Shown piece after piece: positions 10,987-17,574 of a stretch of 22,258 nt of DNA. Each line of letters starts with the position of its first letter. Within the stretch, counting starts at the first letter, position 1. A model generated the notes under the pieces. The model saw nothing but the letters and a program-made list of their open reading frames with translations. It made no database searches and was not told the origin of the DNA. The position numbers and the translations under genes were made by a program. Source of the DNA: Gyrodactylus bullatarudis (taxonomy: Eukaryota > Platyhelminthes > Monogenea > Gyrodactylidea > Gyrodactylidae); assembly GCA_012064415.1 (NCBI GenBank), contig SSNU01000076.1:1-22258 (forward strand), in the 5' to 3' direction.

Positions 10987-11154
10987 TCACAACAAGTCGA
11001 AGAATACAAATTTGAATTTTGGATAAGCTAGAAAAACTCTTTTAATTTGCCTAGCTAAGTCTTCATTAGAGTTAATGAGCAAATTTGTTTCATTGTTTGG
11101 AAAGTATTGCCGAGCTTTTTCGAATATATTTTCTGATTCTAATGAACTATTCAT
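10987..11154 (-). CDS. Short ORF (55 aa) starting downstream of the left-arm hammerhead
   Basis: The ATG (11152-11154) lies inside the outer end of the left inverted-repeat arm, about 30 nt past the hammerhead (11184-11231) on the same strand, and the frame leaves the arm into unique sequence. Composition is protein-like (ENIFEKARQYFPNN, EDLARQIKRVFLAYPK), with no motif I recognise. The position, as the first ORF after a CCAAT/TATA/hammerhead module, matches the ORFs at 2358-2570, 16785-16916 and 21985-22125. It may be the N-terminus of the next Penelope-like unit, cut short by a stop. Function unknown. Confidence 0.4.
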   Translation of the reverse strand: MNSSLESENIFEKARQYFPNNETNLLINSNEDLARQIKRVFLAYPKFKFVFFDLL

Positions 11155-11183
11155 TAAGAGGATTTAGAAGACGAGTGAATATT

Positions 11184-11231
11184 TAGTTATAAAGCTTATA
11201 TTTCACCGGTTCTCATCAGACTATTACACCG
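11184..11231 (-). ncRNA. Hammerhead ribozyme E' (left arm, minus strand)
   Basis: Core CUGAUGA (11213-11219) and GAAA (11201-11204) on the minus strand. Stem I is UAGU/ACUA, stem III starts AUA/UAU, and the nucleotide at the cleavage site is A. The stem-II loop contains ACCG, which can pair with CGGU just upstream (11228-11231). The ribozyme sequence matches that of the right arm. It lies about 100 nt downstream of the GIY-YIG stop codon and in the same orientation. Confidence 0.85.
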
Positions 11232-11236
11232 ACTAG

Positions 11237-11282
11237 ATATATATAGCAAAATGTTTGAAAAATCGAAACCCTCTGATTGGTT
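11237..11282 (-). promoter_or_regulatory. CCAAT and TATA boxes of the left-arm module
   Basis: On the minus strand AACCAATCAGA (11272-11282) precedes TATATATAT (about 11237-11246) by about 25 bp; the ribozyme follows. It points out of the element toward the ORF at 10987-11154. Confidence 0.6.
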
Positions 11283-11325
11283 CTTTTAATTTGGAGTATT
11301 GAAGGTTGATGACTTGTATCCATGA

Positions 11326-12309
11326 TCATTGCTTTCTTTTTACGTATCTGTCCAATGTTGGTTGCCCACTCAGACTTTTACGTTTTCTACCTCTTTTACC
11401 AATTGCAGGTGCAGCCTTTTTCACATTTCCGATACTGCTAATTATAGGTTGAGAACTAATTCGATTATCAACTACCGTTGGCTTTTCTGTATTTGCACTT
11501 TCATTCTCAATCATAATTGTTGTTGGGGCAGAAGATTGGAGTTGATCATAATGAGACGTAGTTTCAACTACTTGCTCTTTGGATTCAATTATTACTTCGA
11601 CTTCATTTCCATTTTGTTTCTGAGTTGAACTAGCAATAGGAAAATCTTTAAGTAGCTTTGACGCTCTTTCAAGCTTACTTTTGTTTGTAAATCGACTTTT
11701 ACCTGTAAGTCCTAGCTTGGTTGCAAGAATCTTCTGTTTACATAAGACTGGATTCAAATTCTTAATGAAGTGGGTCTCAGCTTTGTCCAAGGAATCTACT
11801 TTCATCTTACGCGAGTCACTAGGGTTTGCTTGAAACAAGATGCTGAAGTTGGTCACATCAGCCATGTGATTTGTATCACGAAGGTGTTCTTGGAGAGCAG
11901 AACCTTTGTTACCTGGGCTCAAGTGTTCTTTGATTCTTGCCTTTACTGGTCTCACTGTTTGACCCACATACGTCGATCCACATTGGCACTTAAACAAATA
12001 TATAACGCCTTTCTTCTCAAGCCATGCGACAGGATCCTTGTTGAGATCAGGTATAAGTTGAGTTGTTCTCGGCAGTATCTGTAGTTTGTTGCCTGGGAAT
12101 GCTCTCTTAGTTATTTCAAAGAGCTTGTTGTTTAATATTTGGTGAGCTGCATCCCCTTTGAAGGGAACTCTTAAGTAAATCGGGGTGACCTCCTTAATCT
12201 CTTTGTCTGCTTTTGCTCTCAGATTTGAGTGTTTTTCAATAAATGCTTCTGGATAGCCGTCTTGGGCAACCAACATTGGACAGATACGTAAAAAGAAAGC
12301 AATGATCAT
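11326..12309 (-). CDS. Penelope-like element C-terminal region with GIY-YIG endonuclease (327 aa)
   Basis: In Penelope-like elements this endonuclease nicks target DNA to prime reverse transcription. Residues 1-16 are arm-derived and the start ATG is a product of the arm junction. Residues 17-100 are the linker after the RT thumb (YPEAFI, IYLRVPF, FPGNKLQILPRT). The GIY-YIG domain spans about 100-190: GVIYLFKCQCGSTYVG, the catalytic Arg region in RPVKARIKEHL (with CxC and H as usual in PLEs) and the Glu in KAETHFIKNLNP. The tail (190-327) is hydrophilic, with a basic cluster GKRGRKRK and, at 316-323, QPTLDRYV, which resembles a PCNA-binding PIP box. The tail's end is encoded inside the repeat arm. 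The frame is undamaged, but without the RT it is not a complete element. Confidence 0.88.
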   Translation of the reverse strand: MIIAFFLRICPMLVAQDGYPEAFIEKHSNLRAKADKEIKEVTPIYLRVPFKGDAAHQILNNKLFEITKRAFPGNKLQILPRTTQLIPDLNKDPVAWLEKKGVIYLFKCQCGSTYVGQTVRPVKARIKEHLSPGNKGSALQEHLRDTNHMADVTNFSILFQANPSDSRKMKVDSLDKAETHFIKNLNPVLCKQKILATKLGLTGKSRFTNKSKLERASKLLKDFPIASSTQKQNGNEVEVIIESKEQVVETTSHYDQLQSSAPTTIMIENESANTEKPTVVDNRISSQPIISSIGNVKKAAPAIGKRGRKRKSLSGQPTLDRYVKRKQ

Positions 12310-12364
12310 GGATACAAGTCATCAACCTTGACCCCCTTTCCTTCAATACTCCAAATTAAAAGAA

Positions 12365-12408
12365 CCAATCAGAGGGTTTCGATTTTTCAAACATTTTGCT
12401 ATATATAT
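12365..12408 (+). promoter_or_regulatory. CCAAT and TATA boxes of the right-arm module
   Basis: CCAATCAGA at 12365-12373 and TATATATAT at about 12400-12408, with the ribozyme core 18 bp further on. The order and spacing match the other modules. Confidence 0.6.
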
Positions 12409-12412
12409 CTAG

Positions 12413-12461
12413 TCGGTGTAATAGTCTGATGAGAACCGGTGAAATATAAGCTTTATAACTA
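12413..12461 (+). ncRNA. Hammerhead ribozyme E (right arm, plus strand)
   Basis: Core CUGAUGA 12426-12432, loop GAACCGGU 12433-12440, GAAA 12441-12444. Stem III opens A12444-U12456, U-A, A-U. The cleavage nucleotide is A12457. Stem I pairs 12422-12425 (UAGU) with 12458-12461 (ACUA), four Watson-Crick pairs. CGGU at 12414-12417 pairs with ACCG of the loop (12435-12438). All invariant core bases are present, so I expect self-cleavage. Confidence 0.88.
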
Positions 12462-12819
12462 AATATTCACTCTCGTTCATTAGAATCAGAAAATTTTTTT
12501 CAGTTTCTGAGGATCTATGTGAGTCAGCCAAGATCGCAAGGGTGTAAGGAATAATATTAAAGCCTAACTTTATTCTCTGGCATTGAACATTGTTCAAAAT
12601 ATTTGTCTTATTGGGGAAAACTTTTGTTGAAAGTGTATTTTTTATCGAAACTACACATTTGTAAGCATATGAAGAAAAAGTTCTGGAACGTATAAGTGTC
12701 AGTCTTTAGAAGGATGACGTCAGTATGAGATAATTCTTTCCGTGAAAAACCAAATTTCAACATAATTTTATCAACGTATTGGCATTTCTAAAGAGATTAT
12801 AATTGAAACCTACGTTAAA

Positions 12820-13024
12820 ATCTGTGATTTGATGTTTGTTCGTGAAATTCGTGAAATATTTTGATCCAACCACATAATATTCACAGTAAGCTTAGCTTTA
12901 TTCTTAATCCAACTTTTGAAAGTGGGAATTGAAGCTCTAGCTTTTTTGGCTGCGTAACCAATGCCATCATTATTTCACAAACAAACTTGTATTTCTCTTC
13001 ATTCGTGTAAACAGTTCGACTCAT
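12820..13024 (-). pseudogene. Transposase N-terminal DNA-binding (helix-turn-helix) relic
   Basis: From an ATG at 13024 the minus strand reads YTNEEKYKFVCEI, then after a frameshift DGIGYAAKKARASIP and TFKSWIKNKAKL, ending at a stop near 12820. Acidic-basic start, then G-Y-x-x-A-A-K-x-A and x-x-x-W-I-K is the pattern of the HTH_psq/CENP-B-type DNA-binding domain of pogo/Tigger transposases. It could be a displaced N-terminus of the family whose catalytic domain lies at 8536-9470, on the same strand. Short and broken, so only moderately sure. Confidence 0.5.
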
Positions 13025-13840
13025 GAGTAAATGCTAATGATAACTTTTTCCTAAACTCAGGAACGTTTCGGGGTTTAAGACCAATACGGAATAAAGTTTA
13101 ATCTGATCGGTTGAAGCCGATCGAAAGGTTGCATGGAACAATTTTCAATGAACTAACACTGAGAAGCATAATGTATTTTGATAAATCAGGGAAGATAAGA
13201 ACATGCAACAATGTTGGTGATACAAAATCTGAATATTAGTATTTTAAAACAACTTATAATTAGTAATATCAATCTGAGTTTGTTTAAATATTTCCAGTTT
13301 TTAATATTGACTATTAATTCAAGCTACATATCATATTTCATACTCTAAAGACTATTGAATGGATCTTAACATACACTATTCCCCCATGATTAAAGTTATC
13401 ACCATATGCAATCATTGCTCTTTGAATGAAAAAGGGGTCTATAGTTTGTCACACATTAATGCATTGGGGGTCATAGCCATGACATAATATGTATTCAAGG
13501 ATAGACTTATTCGTATTCGGTGGGCAGGGGAATCAGAATTCTGAATTTCGATTGAAATGATTTTTAACCCTCGTTTTATCTATCAAATCGCGATATAACT
13601 TCGAAATCAAACTACAGTTTTAATTGTGGTTTATGGAAGATTTGACAATGTACATAACTTTTTTTGCTCTTATTATCTCATAGTATCTAAAAAATTTAAA
13701 TAAAGAAGTTTTTTATTCAGTATGCTAGGAAAATTACTTTTAATGTTTGAGATTCTCTTTTCATTCATGTAAAAAGATTTATCTTACAGATCAAAATGAC
13801 TTCAGAAATTTACGAAAATATATACTCGACTCTGATTGGT
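13025..13840. other. No recognisable gene
   Basis: Contains a small perfect hairpin (GATCGG, loop TTGAAG, CCGATC, near 13107-13125) followed by GAAA, but without a hammerhead core. No coding frame is supported. Confidence 0.5.
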
Positions 13841-13866
13841 CTATAGGGACTGACCAATGAAACGAC

Positions 13867-14547
13867 ACTATACCTTTTACAGTCGAAAATAAGACGTCAC
13901 TAAATACAAAATAAGATACACGTAGATTCAAAATGAAAATATATGCTTGTGTAGGCATAATGTAATTACCTAGAGTTTTATGTATAATGGTATATGCAGA
14001 TGTATTATTAATGGTATATGAAATACTTTAGGCGCATGTTATGATTAAAAAAATCCAATTCAAGAAATACATTTTGAATTTCAAAATGAGAAAAAATTTT
14101 CAATAAAAACTGCTCTATTTATCGAAACTGGGACATAATTCACATTTTAGGATGTCACCTCCTGTTCTTGAGAATTCAAGAATTTCTTCCTTTCTCCTAT
14201 CAAGGTAAATTTTAAATGCTCCAAATTTTTTCTATAGGATTTATTAGGTACGAAAATGGAGCCAGACTTAGAATTTTAGAATTATTATCTTAAACTCTCA
14301 TCTTCATTTTCTATCTCTATGCAACTTAAGAAAAAACACTGTGAGAATAGACGCATACAAACAAAAACTATTCTACGTTCTATGCAAGCCTCCTAATTTT
14401 CAACCAATCATATTTCAATTAGTATTTTACATTGAAAAATTAACCTTGTAAACGTAACACCCCCTTTTTTACTTTCTCATTTTGAATCTATGTCGGTCCT
14501 TTTTTGTATTTAGTTTTTATTTATTTTTGTCTGTAAAAGGTATAGTC
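13867..14547. repeat. Inverted-repeat element with ~70-bp arms
   Basis: The left arm (13867-13935) and right arm (14478-14547) are inverted copies with moderate divergence. They share ACTATACCTTTTACAG at the outer end and ATAGATTCAAAATGA-like sequence at the inner end. The interior holds copy 2 of the dispersed block at 14149-14366. An ATTGG motif near 13836 and CCAAT near 13854 flank the left arm. I see no transposase, so this is probably a non-autonomous element related to the 3509-4394 locus. Confidence 0.6.
14149..14366 (+). repeat. Dispersed repeat, copy 2 of the ~210-bp block
   Basis: Direct-orientation copy of 4186-4394, starting AGGATGTCACCTCCTGTTCT and ending with GTGAGAATAGACGCATACAA. 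Substitutions are spread along its length and several small indels are present. Confidence 0.75.
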
Positions 14548-14959
14548 TTCTCCCCAAAAAAACCCTATATAATAGGCATACTATCCCGATTAATATTAAT
14601 CTACTTTCAGGGGGTCTTACCTGTAATACATTCAATGAATTTTGACTACGTTTTCAATAAAATTTCGAATATTCATTTCGCTGATAAAGATTCAAGGGGT
14701 TATTCAATGAAAATAGTGGCACAATCATGTTAGGATCATTTCTGTTAAATTTTGTTTTTCCACTATGCCTACAAGAGAATTTAGGGAAATGGGTAATGCA
14801 CGACTATGCATGAGATTGCAAACGAATTTTCAGTTATTTTAGATCAAAATTTGAGATAGATTTTTGAAACAAACATGGTTCAAAAGATAATTAAATTCTC
14901 TATCAATTGAATTATGCATAAACCTTTTTACTATTATAGCTATAATTTAACAAGCAAAA

Positions 14960-15144
14960 TACAGTCAATTTCCCACATAATGACTCGAGATATCATCTCT
15001 GCCCTTTCTCGTTTGTTTATTATACCAAAACTGTTAGCCAATCATATTGCGTTATCTCAATAACCAATCAGAATATAGCGAGCAAATGGTTCTAGTTTTT
15101 TTATCTTGAATATCATTTCATCTCAATCCTCTCAATTTACATAT
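14960..15144. repeat. Left 185-bp arm (inner, near-identical part)
   Basis: Inverted copy at 17390-17574 with a single visible mismatch (CTCGAG versus CGCGAG context). It contains two CCAATCA motifs (near 15043 and 15064) and TTATATTTA-like AT sequence just inside. Confidence 0.92.
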
Positions 15145-15219
15145 TTAAATTTATAAATATAATAACAATAGATATATCAATTATAAGTTGAACATATTTA
15201 TTCGAAATCATACACATTT

Positions 15220-15440
15220 TCAAGGTAATTTTTCTCAGTAAACTCTTTAAAATTTTTTAGATCAGATAGGACCTTTATTGAGCCATATCTTTTATCTAGC
15301 TCCAGGAATGATTTTATAAATCTGACGTCTTTATCATTTCATCAGTTGTTCTAGAATTTCAAATAAACGATTTTTTTCATTCTACTTTTAAGAATTTTGT
15401 ATCTGATTTTTTGGATAGATTATTTTTCATGTTTACTCAA
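15220..15440 (-). pseudogene. PLE N-terminal coding fragment, inverted copy
   Basis: On the minus strand RFIKSFLELDKRYGSIK and FKEFTEKNYLEN are readable, ending at a stop near 15202. The 106 bp at 15220-15325 are inverted at 17003-17108, where the same protein is read on the plus strand. FKEFTEKNYLENV also opens the RT pseudogene at 19628. Upstream, toward 15440, the frame is broken by several stops. I infer the N-terminal region of a Penelope-like polyprotein, of unknown biochemical role. Confidence 0.55.
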
Positions 15441-15442
15441 AC

Positions 15443-15750
15443 CTATGGATATATTTTGATGCTCCGTTTGTAAGAAGGAGCATTCGAATTAACTTTTATC
15501 CCCTTTATTAGTTTGGGTAATAGGAAACTAAGCCTGAATAAATAATGACTTTTGTTCTGGCCTCGACGGGGGTTTTCACACCACAAAATAGTGGCCCCCT
15601 TATAAAATACGTAAGGTATTAATGACTTTGTCAGCACAACGTTTATTCACACAACATGGGTTTGAATGTTTTTTTTAGGTGTTTTTTTCTATCAACCCAT
15701 AAACTTGAATGATAGAAATAGATTTACAATAAACCTATCCTAGGTTAGAA
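15443..15750. other. No recognised gene
   Basis: A minus-strand frame (15443-15637, 64 codons) is open but I do not recognise it and there is no supporting motif. It lies upstream of the N-terminal fragment at 15220-15440 on the same strand and might be its decayed leader. Confidence 0.35.
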
Positions 15751-15813
15751 CCAATCAGATTAGGAGATTCCCATGTGATAAATTTTTTGACTCGGTGATC
15801 TCTCATTTATACA
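15751..15813 (+). promoter_or_regulatory. CCAAT-type upstream region of the GIY-YIG ORF
   Basis: CCAATCAGATT at about 15752 lies 60 bp before the start codon, with an AT-rich GATAAATTTTTT near 15776. No hammerhead core is present. It resembles the other modules without the ribozyme and may drive the following ORF. Confidence 0.35.
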
Positions 15814-16368
15814 ATGACTAAGCTTACTGACGAACAAAAAAAAAGAATCAAGCAATGGTGTGACAAAACGTTTCCAAAATTGGAATTAAAATTCATCTTT
15901 AAAGCAAATAAGTTGTTCTCAAACAAAACAAAAGATAGACCGAACCCAATGTCAGAATCTTTCGTTGTGTATAAGTTCAAGTGTTTTTGCCAAGCTGAAT
16001 ACATTGGTTACACCACAAGAAGACTTGGAGATAGGGTGGCTGAACATTTGAACACTGGCTCAACAGCGGTTAGGCAACATGTTAAGGATTGTGAGGAAAA
16101 GGTTTCCCCTGACAATTTTGAAATAATCTTTAGACAAACAGGAAACAACTTAGCAGCCCTCAAAACAACTGAAGCCCTATTGATACAAAAAGAAAAGCCT
16201 AGTCTTTGTGTACAGAAGAAGTTTGTGCAGCCTTTGGTATTGCCTAGGCCAATTCTGAAAATTACACACAACATGGAGACAAAAGAAACGCCATCCAAAC
16301 CAAGGGCTAGATCATTAGATAGAAGTTTAAAACAAACCTCCATCTTAACATTTTTGTCACAATGCTAA
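15814..16368 (+). CDS. Stand-alone GIY-YIG endonuclease of a Penelope-like element (184 aa)
   Basis: The protein has the C-terminal half of a PLE polyprotein: a linker (residues 1-50; KQWCDKTFPKLELKFIFK) and a GIY-YIG nuclease domain (50-135) with VVYKFKCFCQAEYIG, the catalytic-Arg region TTRRLGDRVAEHL, and the Glu in TTEALLIQKEKPSL. CxC precedes YIG and His follows Arg, as usual in PLE endonucleases. The C-terminal tail is basic and ends with QTSILTFL (174-181), a PIP-box-like motif three residues from the stop. The frame is intact while nearly everything around it is broken. The start ATG at 15814 follows a CCAAT motif and an AT-rich stretch, so it could be expressed on its own. Sequence outside the motifs is far from the ORF at 11326-12309, so the two belong to different PLE families. 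Confidence 0.88.
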   Translation: MTKLTDEQKKRIKQWCDKTFPKLELKFIFKANKLFSNKTKDRPNPMSESFVVYKFKCFCQAEYIGYTTRRLGDRVAEHLNTGSTAVRQHVKDCEEKVSPDNFEIIFRQTGNNLAALKTTEALLIQKEKPSLCVQKKFVQPLVLPRPILKITHNMETKETPSKPRARSLDRSLKQTSILTFLSQC

Positions 16369-16653
16369 ATTAAAAAACCATAAAATGTAACAAATGATAT
16401 TTCACTACTTAACCAATTGTTGTAATAATTATTATTATAATCAAATATTGTAAATTACATTAATGGAGTATCAACGGTAGTACACTTGTACTTGTATATT
16501 CATTAATCCCTGTATACATTAGTGCTCATTGGAAGTCAAACGTATGTCTATACACACTCCCCACAATGTACAGGTGGGGAAGGACTTTTAATTTATTAGT
16601 CATTTTGACACCTGTGATTACATCATATATTGTACATTTTGAAGAAAGGCCAA
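16369..16653 (+). other. 3' untranslated / pseudo-LTR region of the GIY-YIG ORF
   Basis: Non-coding, AT-rich, with short inverted CCCCAC / GTGGGG sequences around 16559-16580 that can form a small hairpin. It joins the ORF stop to the CCAAT/TATA/hammerhead module. Confidence 0.4.
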
Positions 16654-16705
16654 CCAATCAGATTGTACCTTGTAACTTATTGTAATTTTTTTAATGTATT
16701 TATAT
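16654..16705 (+). promoter_or_regulatory. CCAAT and TATA boxes upstream of hammerhead D
   Basis: CCAATCAGATT at 16654-16664 and TATTTATATT at about 16697-16706, with the ribozyme directly after. Same order as the five other modules. Confidence 0.6.
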
Positions 16706-16706
16706 T

Positions 16707-16755
16707 GGCATGTAAAGACTGAAGAGTATGTCTGAAATAAAGTACTTATTTCTTC
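16707..16755 (+). ncRNA. Hammerhead ribozyme D
   Basis: Core CUGAAGA (16719-16725, allowed CUGANGA), loop GUAUGUCU (16726-16733), GAAA (16734-16737). Stem III pairs A37-U49, U38-A48, A39-U47, A40-U46 (last two digits of 167xx), with G42-C45 beyond a bulged A41. The cleavage nucleotide is U16750. Stem I pairs AAGA (16715-16718) with UCUU (16751-16754). GGCAU (16707-16711) can pair with AUGUC of the loop. It lies 340 nt downstream of the GIY-YIG stop in the same orientation. Confidence 0.82.
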
Positions 16756-16784
16756 ATAACATCAGGCATCGCCTTTCTTTAGAA

Positions 16785-16916
16785 ATGATCGAAAGCATAT
16801 CCAAAGTCAAAGATGATATTGCTAATCATCTCAAAGTTAAAAAAAAGAGATTTTTCTTCAAGATAGACATTCAATTAGGCATACACTGCAAAAAAAGCAT
16901 GGGAAGACGTCAGTGA
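16785..16916 (+). CDS. Short ORF following hammerhead D
   Basis: The ATG at 16785 is the first one downstream of the predicted cleavage site (an earlier in-frame ATG at 16728 lies inside the ribozyme). It encodes 43 residues beginning MIESISKVKDDIANHLKV. Spacing from the ribozyme and the start of the protein resemble the ORFs after modules A and B. The frame then runs out while a related frame continues from 16879. Probably the N-terminus of a PLE protein interrupted by transposase sequence. Unknown function. Confidence 0.4.
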   Translation: MIESISKVKDDIANHLKVKKKRFFFKIDIQLGIHCKKSMGRRQ

Positions 16917-17133
16917 GGAAACTATTAAAAACTGTTTCAATAACACTAAGTTCATAACCAAAAATGAGGTGGTTTCAAACAATTCTTTAGTGTTTGAAAG
17001 AATCAGATTTATAAAAACATTCCTGGAGCTAGATAAAAGATATGGCTCAATAAAGGTCCTATCTGATTTTAAAAAATTTAAAGAGTTTACTGAGAAAAAT
17101 TACCTTGATTATGTAATAGCATTTATTCATTAG
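16879..17133 (+). pseudogene. Chimeric frame: Tigger transposase C-terminus joined to PLE N-terminal sequence
   Basis: This open stretch starts with KKAWEDVSEETIKNCF, nearly the same as the C-terminal KEAWDDVSGKTIVNCF of the transposase at 8536-9470. It continues without a stop into RFIKTFLELDKRYGSIK and FKEFTEKNYLD, the PLE N-terminal region also seen at 15220-15325 and 19560-19628. It ends at TAG 17131-17133. Two unrelated element types therefore share one frame; no ATG starts it cleanly. Confidence 0.55.
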
Positions 17134-17428
17134 GAGTTGACCAATTGGAGTTGAGTTTGTTTATACTCTCCGGGCTGTGAGGAATCCGTCTATTTTTTTG
17201 ATTATCGGTTGGTAATCCTTTCCTCTGTTTCCCCGTCTTTTTGTGTTGCTTAGGCGATATGGAGAGGTTTCTTTTTCGCGTAGTAGTGGGGGTCTGTACT
17301 TCTGGTTGGGAAAGATATCTTTTTCGATCATCAAGGCTTATATTTGGTTCCCGGTTGCCAGGGGATCGTAGGCTTGTTTGAATGTTTGTATATGTAAATT
17401 GAGAGGATTGAGATGAAATGATATTCAA
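17123..17428 (-). other. Open hydrophilic frame reading inward from the right arm
   Basis: About 100 codons, rich in Ser, Thr, Pro, Asn, Lys and Arg, with no Cys or Trp cluster until the end. It reads like a disordered basic protein (TTRKRNLSISPKQHKKTGKQ). It begins in the arm shortly after two CCAATCA motifs on the same strand, but lacks an ATG (the first codon is TTG). It might be a second exon or the leader ORF of an inverted PLE copy. I do not recognise it. Confidence 0.3.
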
Positions 17429-17574
17429 GATAAAAAAACTAGAACCATTTGCTCGCTATATTCTGATTGGTTATTGAGATAACGCAATATGATTGGCTAA
17501 CAGTTTTGGTATAATAAACAAACGAGAAAGGGCAGAGATGATATCTCGCGTCATTATGTGGGAAATTGACTGTA
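17390..17574. repeat. Right 185-bp arm (inner, near-identical part)
   Basis: Inverted copy of 14960-15144. Its outer continuation, homologous to 14869-14959, resumes at 18276 after the Tc1 insertion. Confidence 0.92.

Larger units (their letters stand above)
11128..11368. repeat. Left inverted-repeat arm of the 11.1-12.5 kb PLE
   Basis: Reverse complement of 12263-12494 with near-identity apart from two length differences. On the minus strand it holds the ORF C-terminus, a CCAAT/TATA pair, a hammerhead and the start of the ORF at 10987-11154. Confidence 0.9.
11128..12494 (-). mobile_element. Penelope-like element 3' fragment between long inverted repeats
   Basis: A GIY-YIG ORF on the minus strand is bracketed by inverted arms at 11128-11368 and 12263-12494. 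The right arm is an inverted duplicate of the element's own 3' end: the last 14 or so codons of the ORF, the 3' untranslated region and the hammerhead module. It joins the coding sequence just before the DGYPEAF segment that normally follows the RT thumb, so the whole RT is missing. Penelope-like elements are known to occur with direct or inverted pseudo-LTRs and 5' truncations, and this fits that pattern. Differences between arms: about 25 extra bp at the outer end of the left arm and 14 extra bp in the right arm. I see no target-site duplication. Confidence 0.8.
12263..12494. repeat. Right inverted-repeat arm of the 11.1-12.5 kb PLE
   Basis: Inverted duplicate of 11128-11368. On the plus strand it encodes the last codons of the GIY-YIG protein (ending QPTLDRYVKRKQ, stop), then the CCAAT/TATA/hammerhead module pointing right. 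Confidence 0.9.

Noticed and set aside
12555..12595. AATATTAAAGCCTAACTTTATTCTCTGGCATTG as the tail of a seventh ribozyme module
   Set aside because: It resembles the sequence after ribozyme A, but the core upstream is missing; at most a relic.
13100..13135. Hairpin GATCGG...CCGATC followed by GAAA as a hammerhead stem II
   Set aside because: The bases before the hairpin are CUGAUCGG, not CUGANGA plus a stem, and no stem I or III pairing is visible.
14482..14733. 83-codon plus-strand frame as a secreted protein
   Set aside because: Its apparent hydrophobic start lies in the right arm of the 13867-14547 inverted repeat and is explained by T-rich repeat sequence; the first codon is not a clear start.
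15330..15370. CUGAUGA on the minus strand at 15345 as a hammerhead
   Set aside because: No GAAA at the right distance, no pairing for stems I or III, and it falls in decayed PLE coding sequence.
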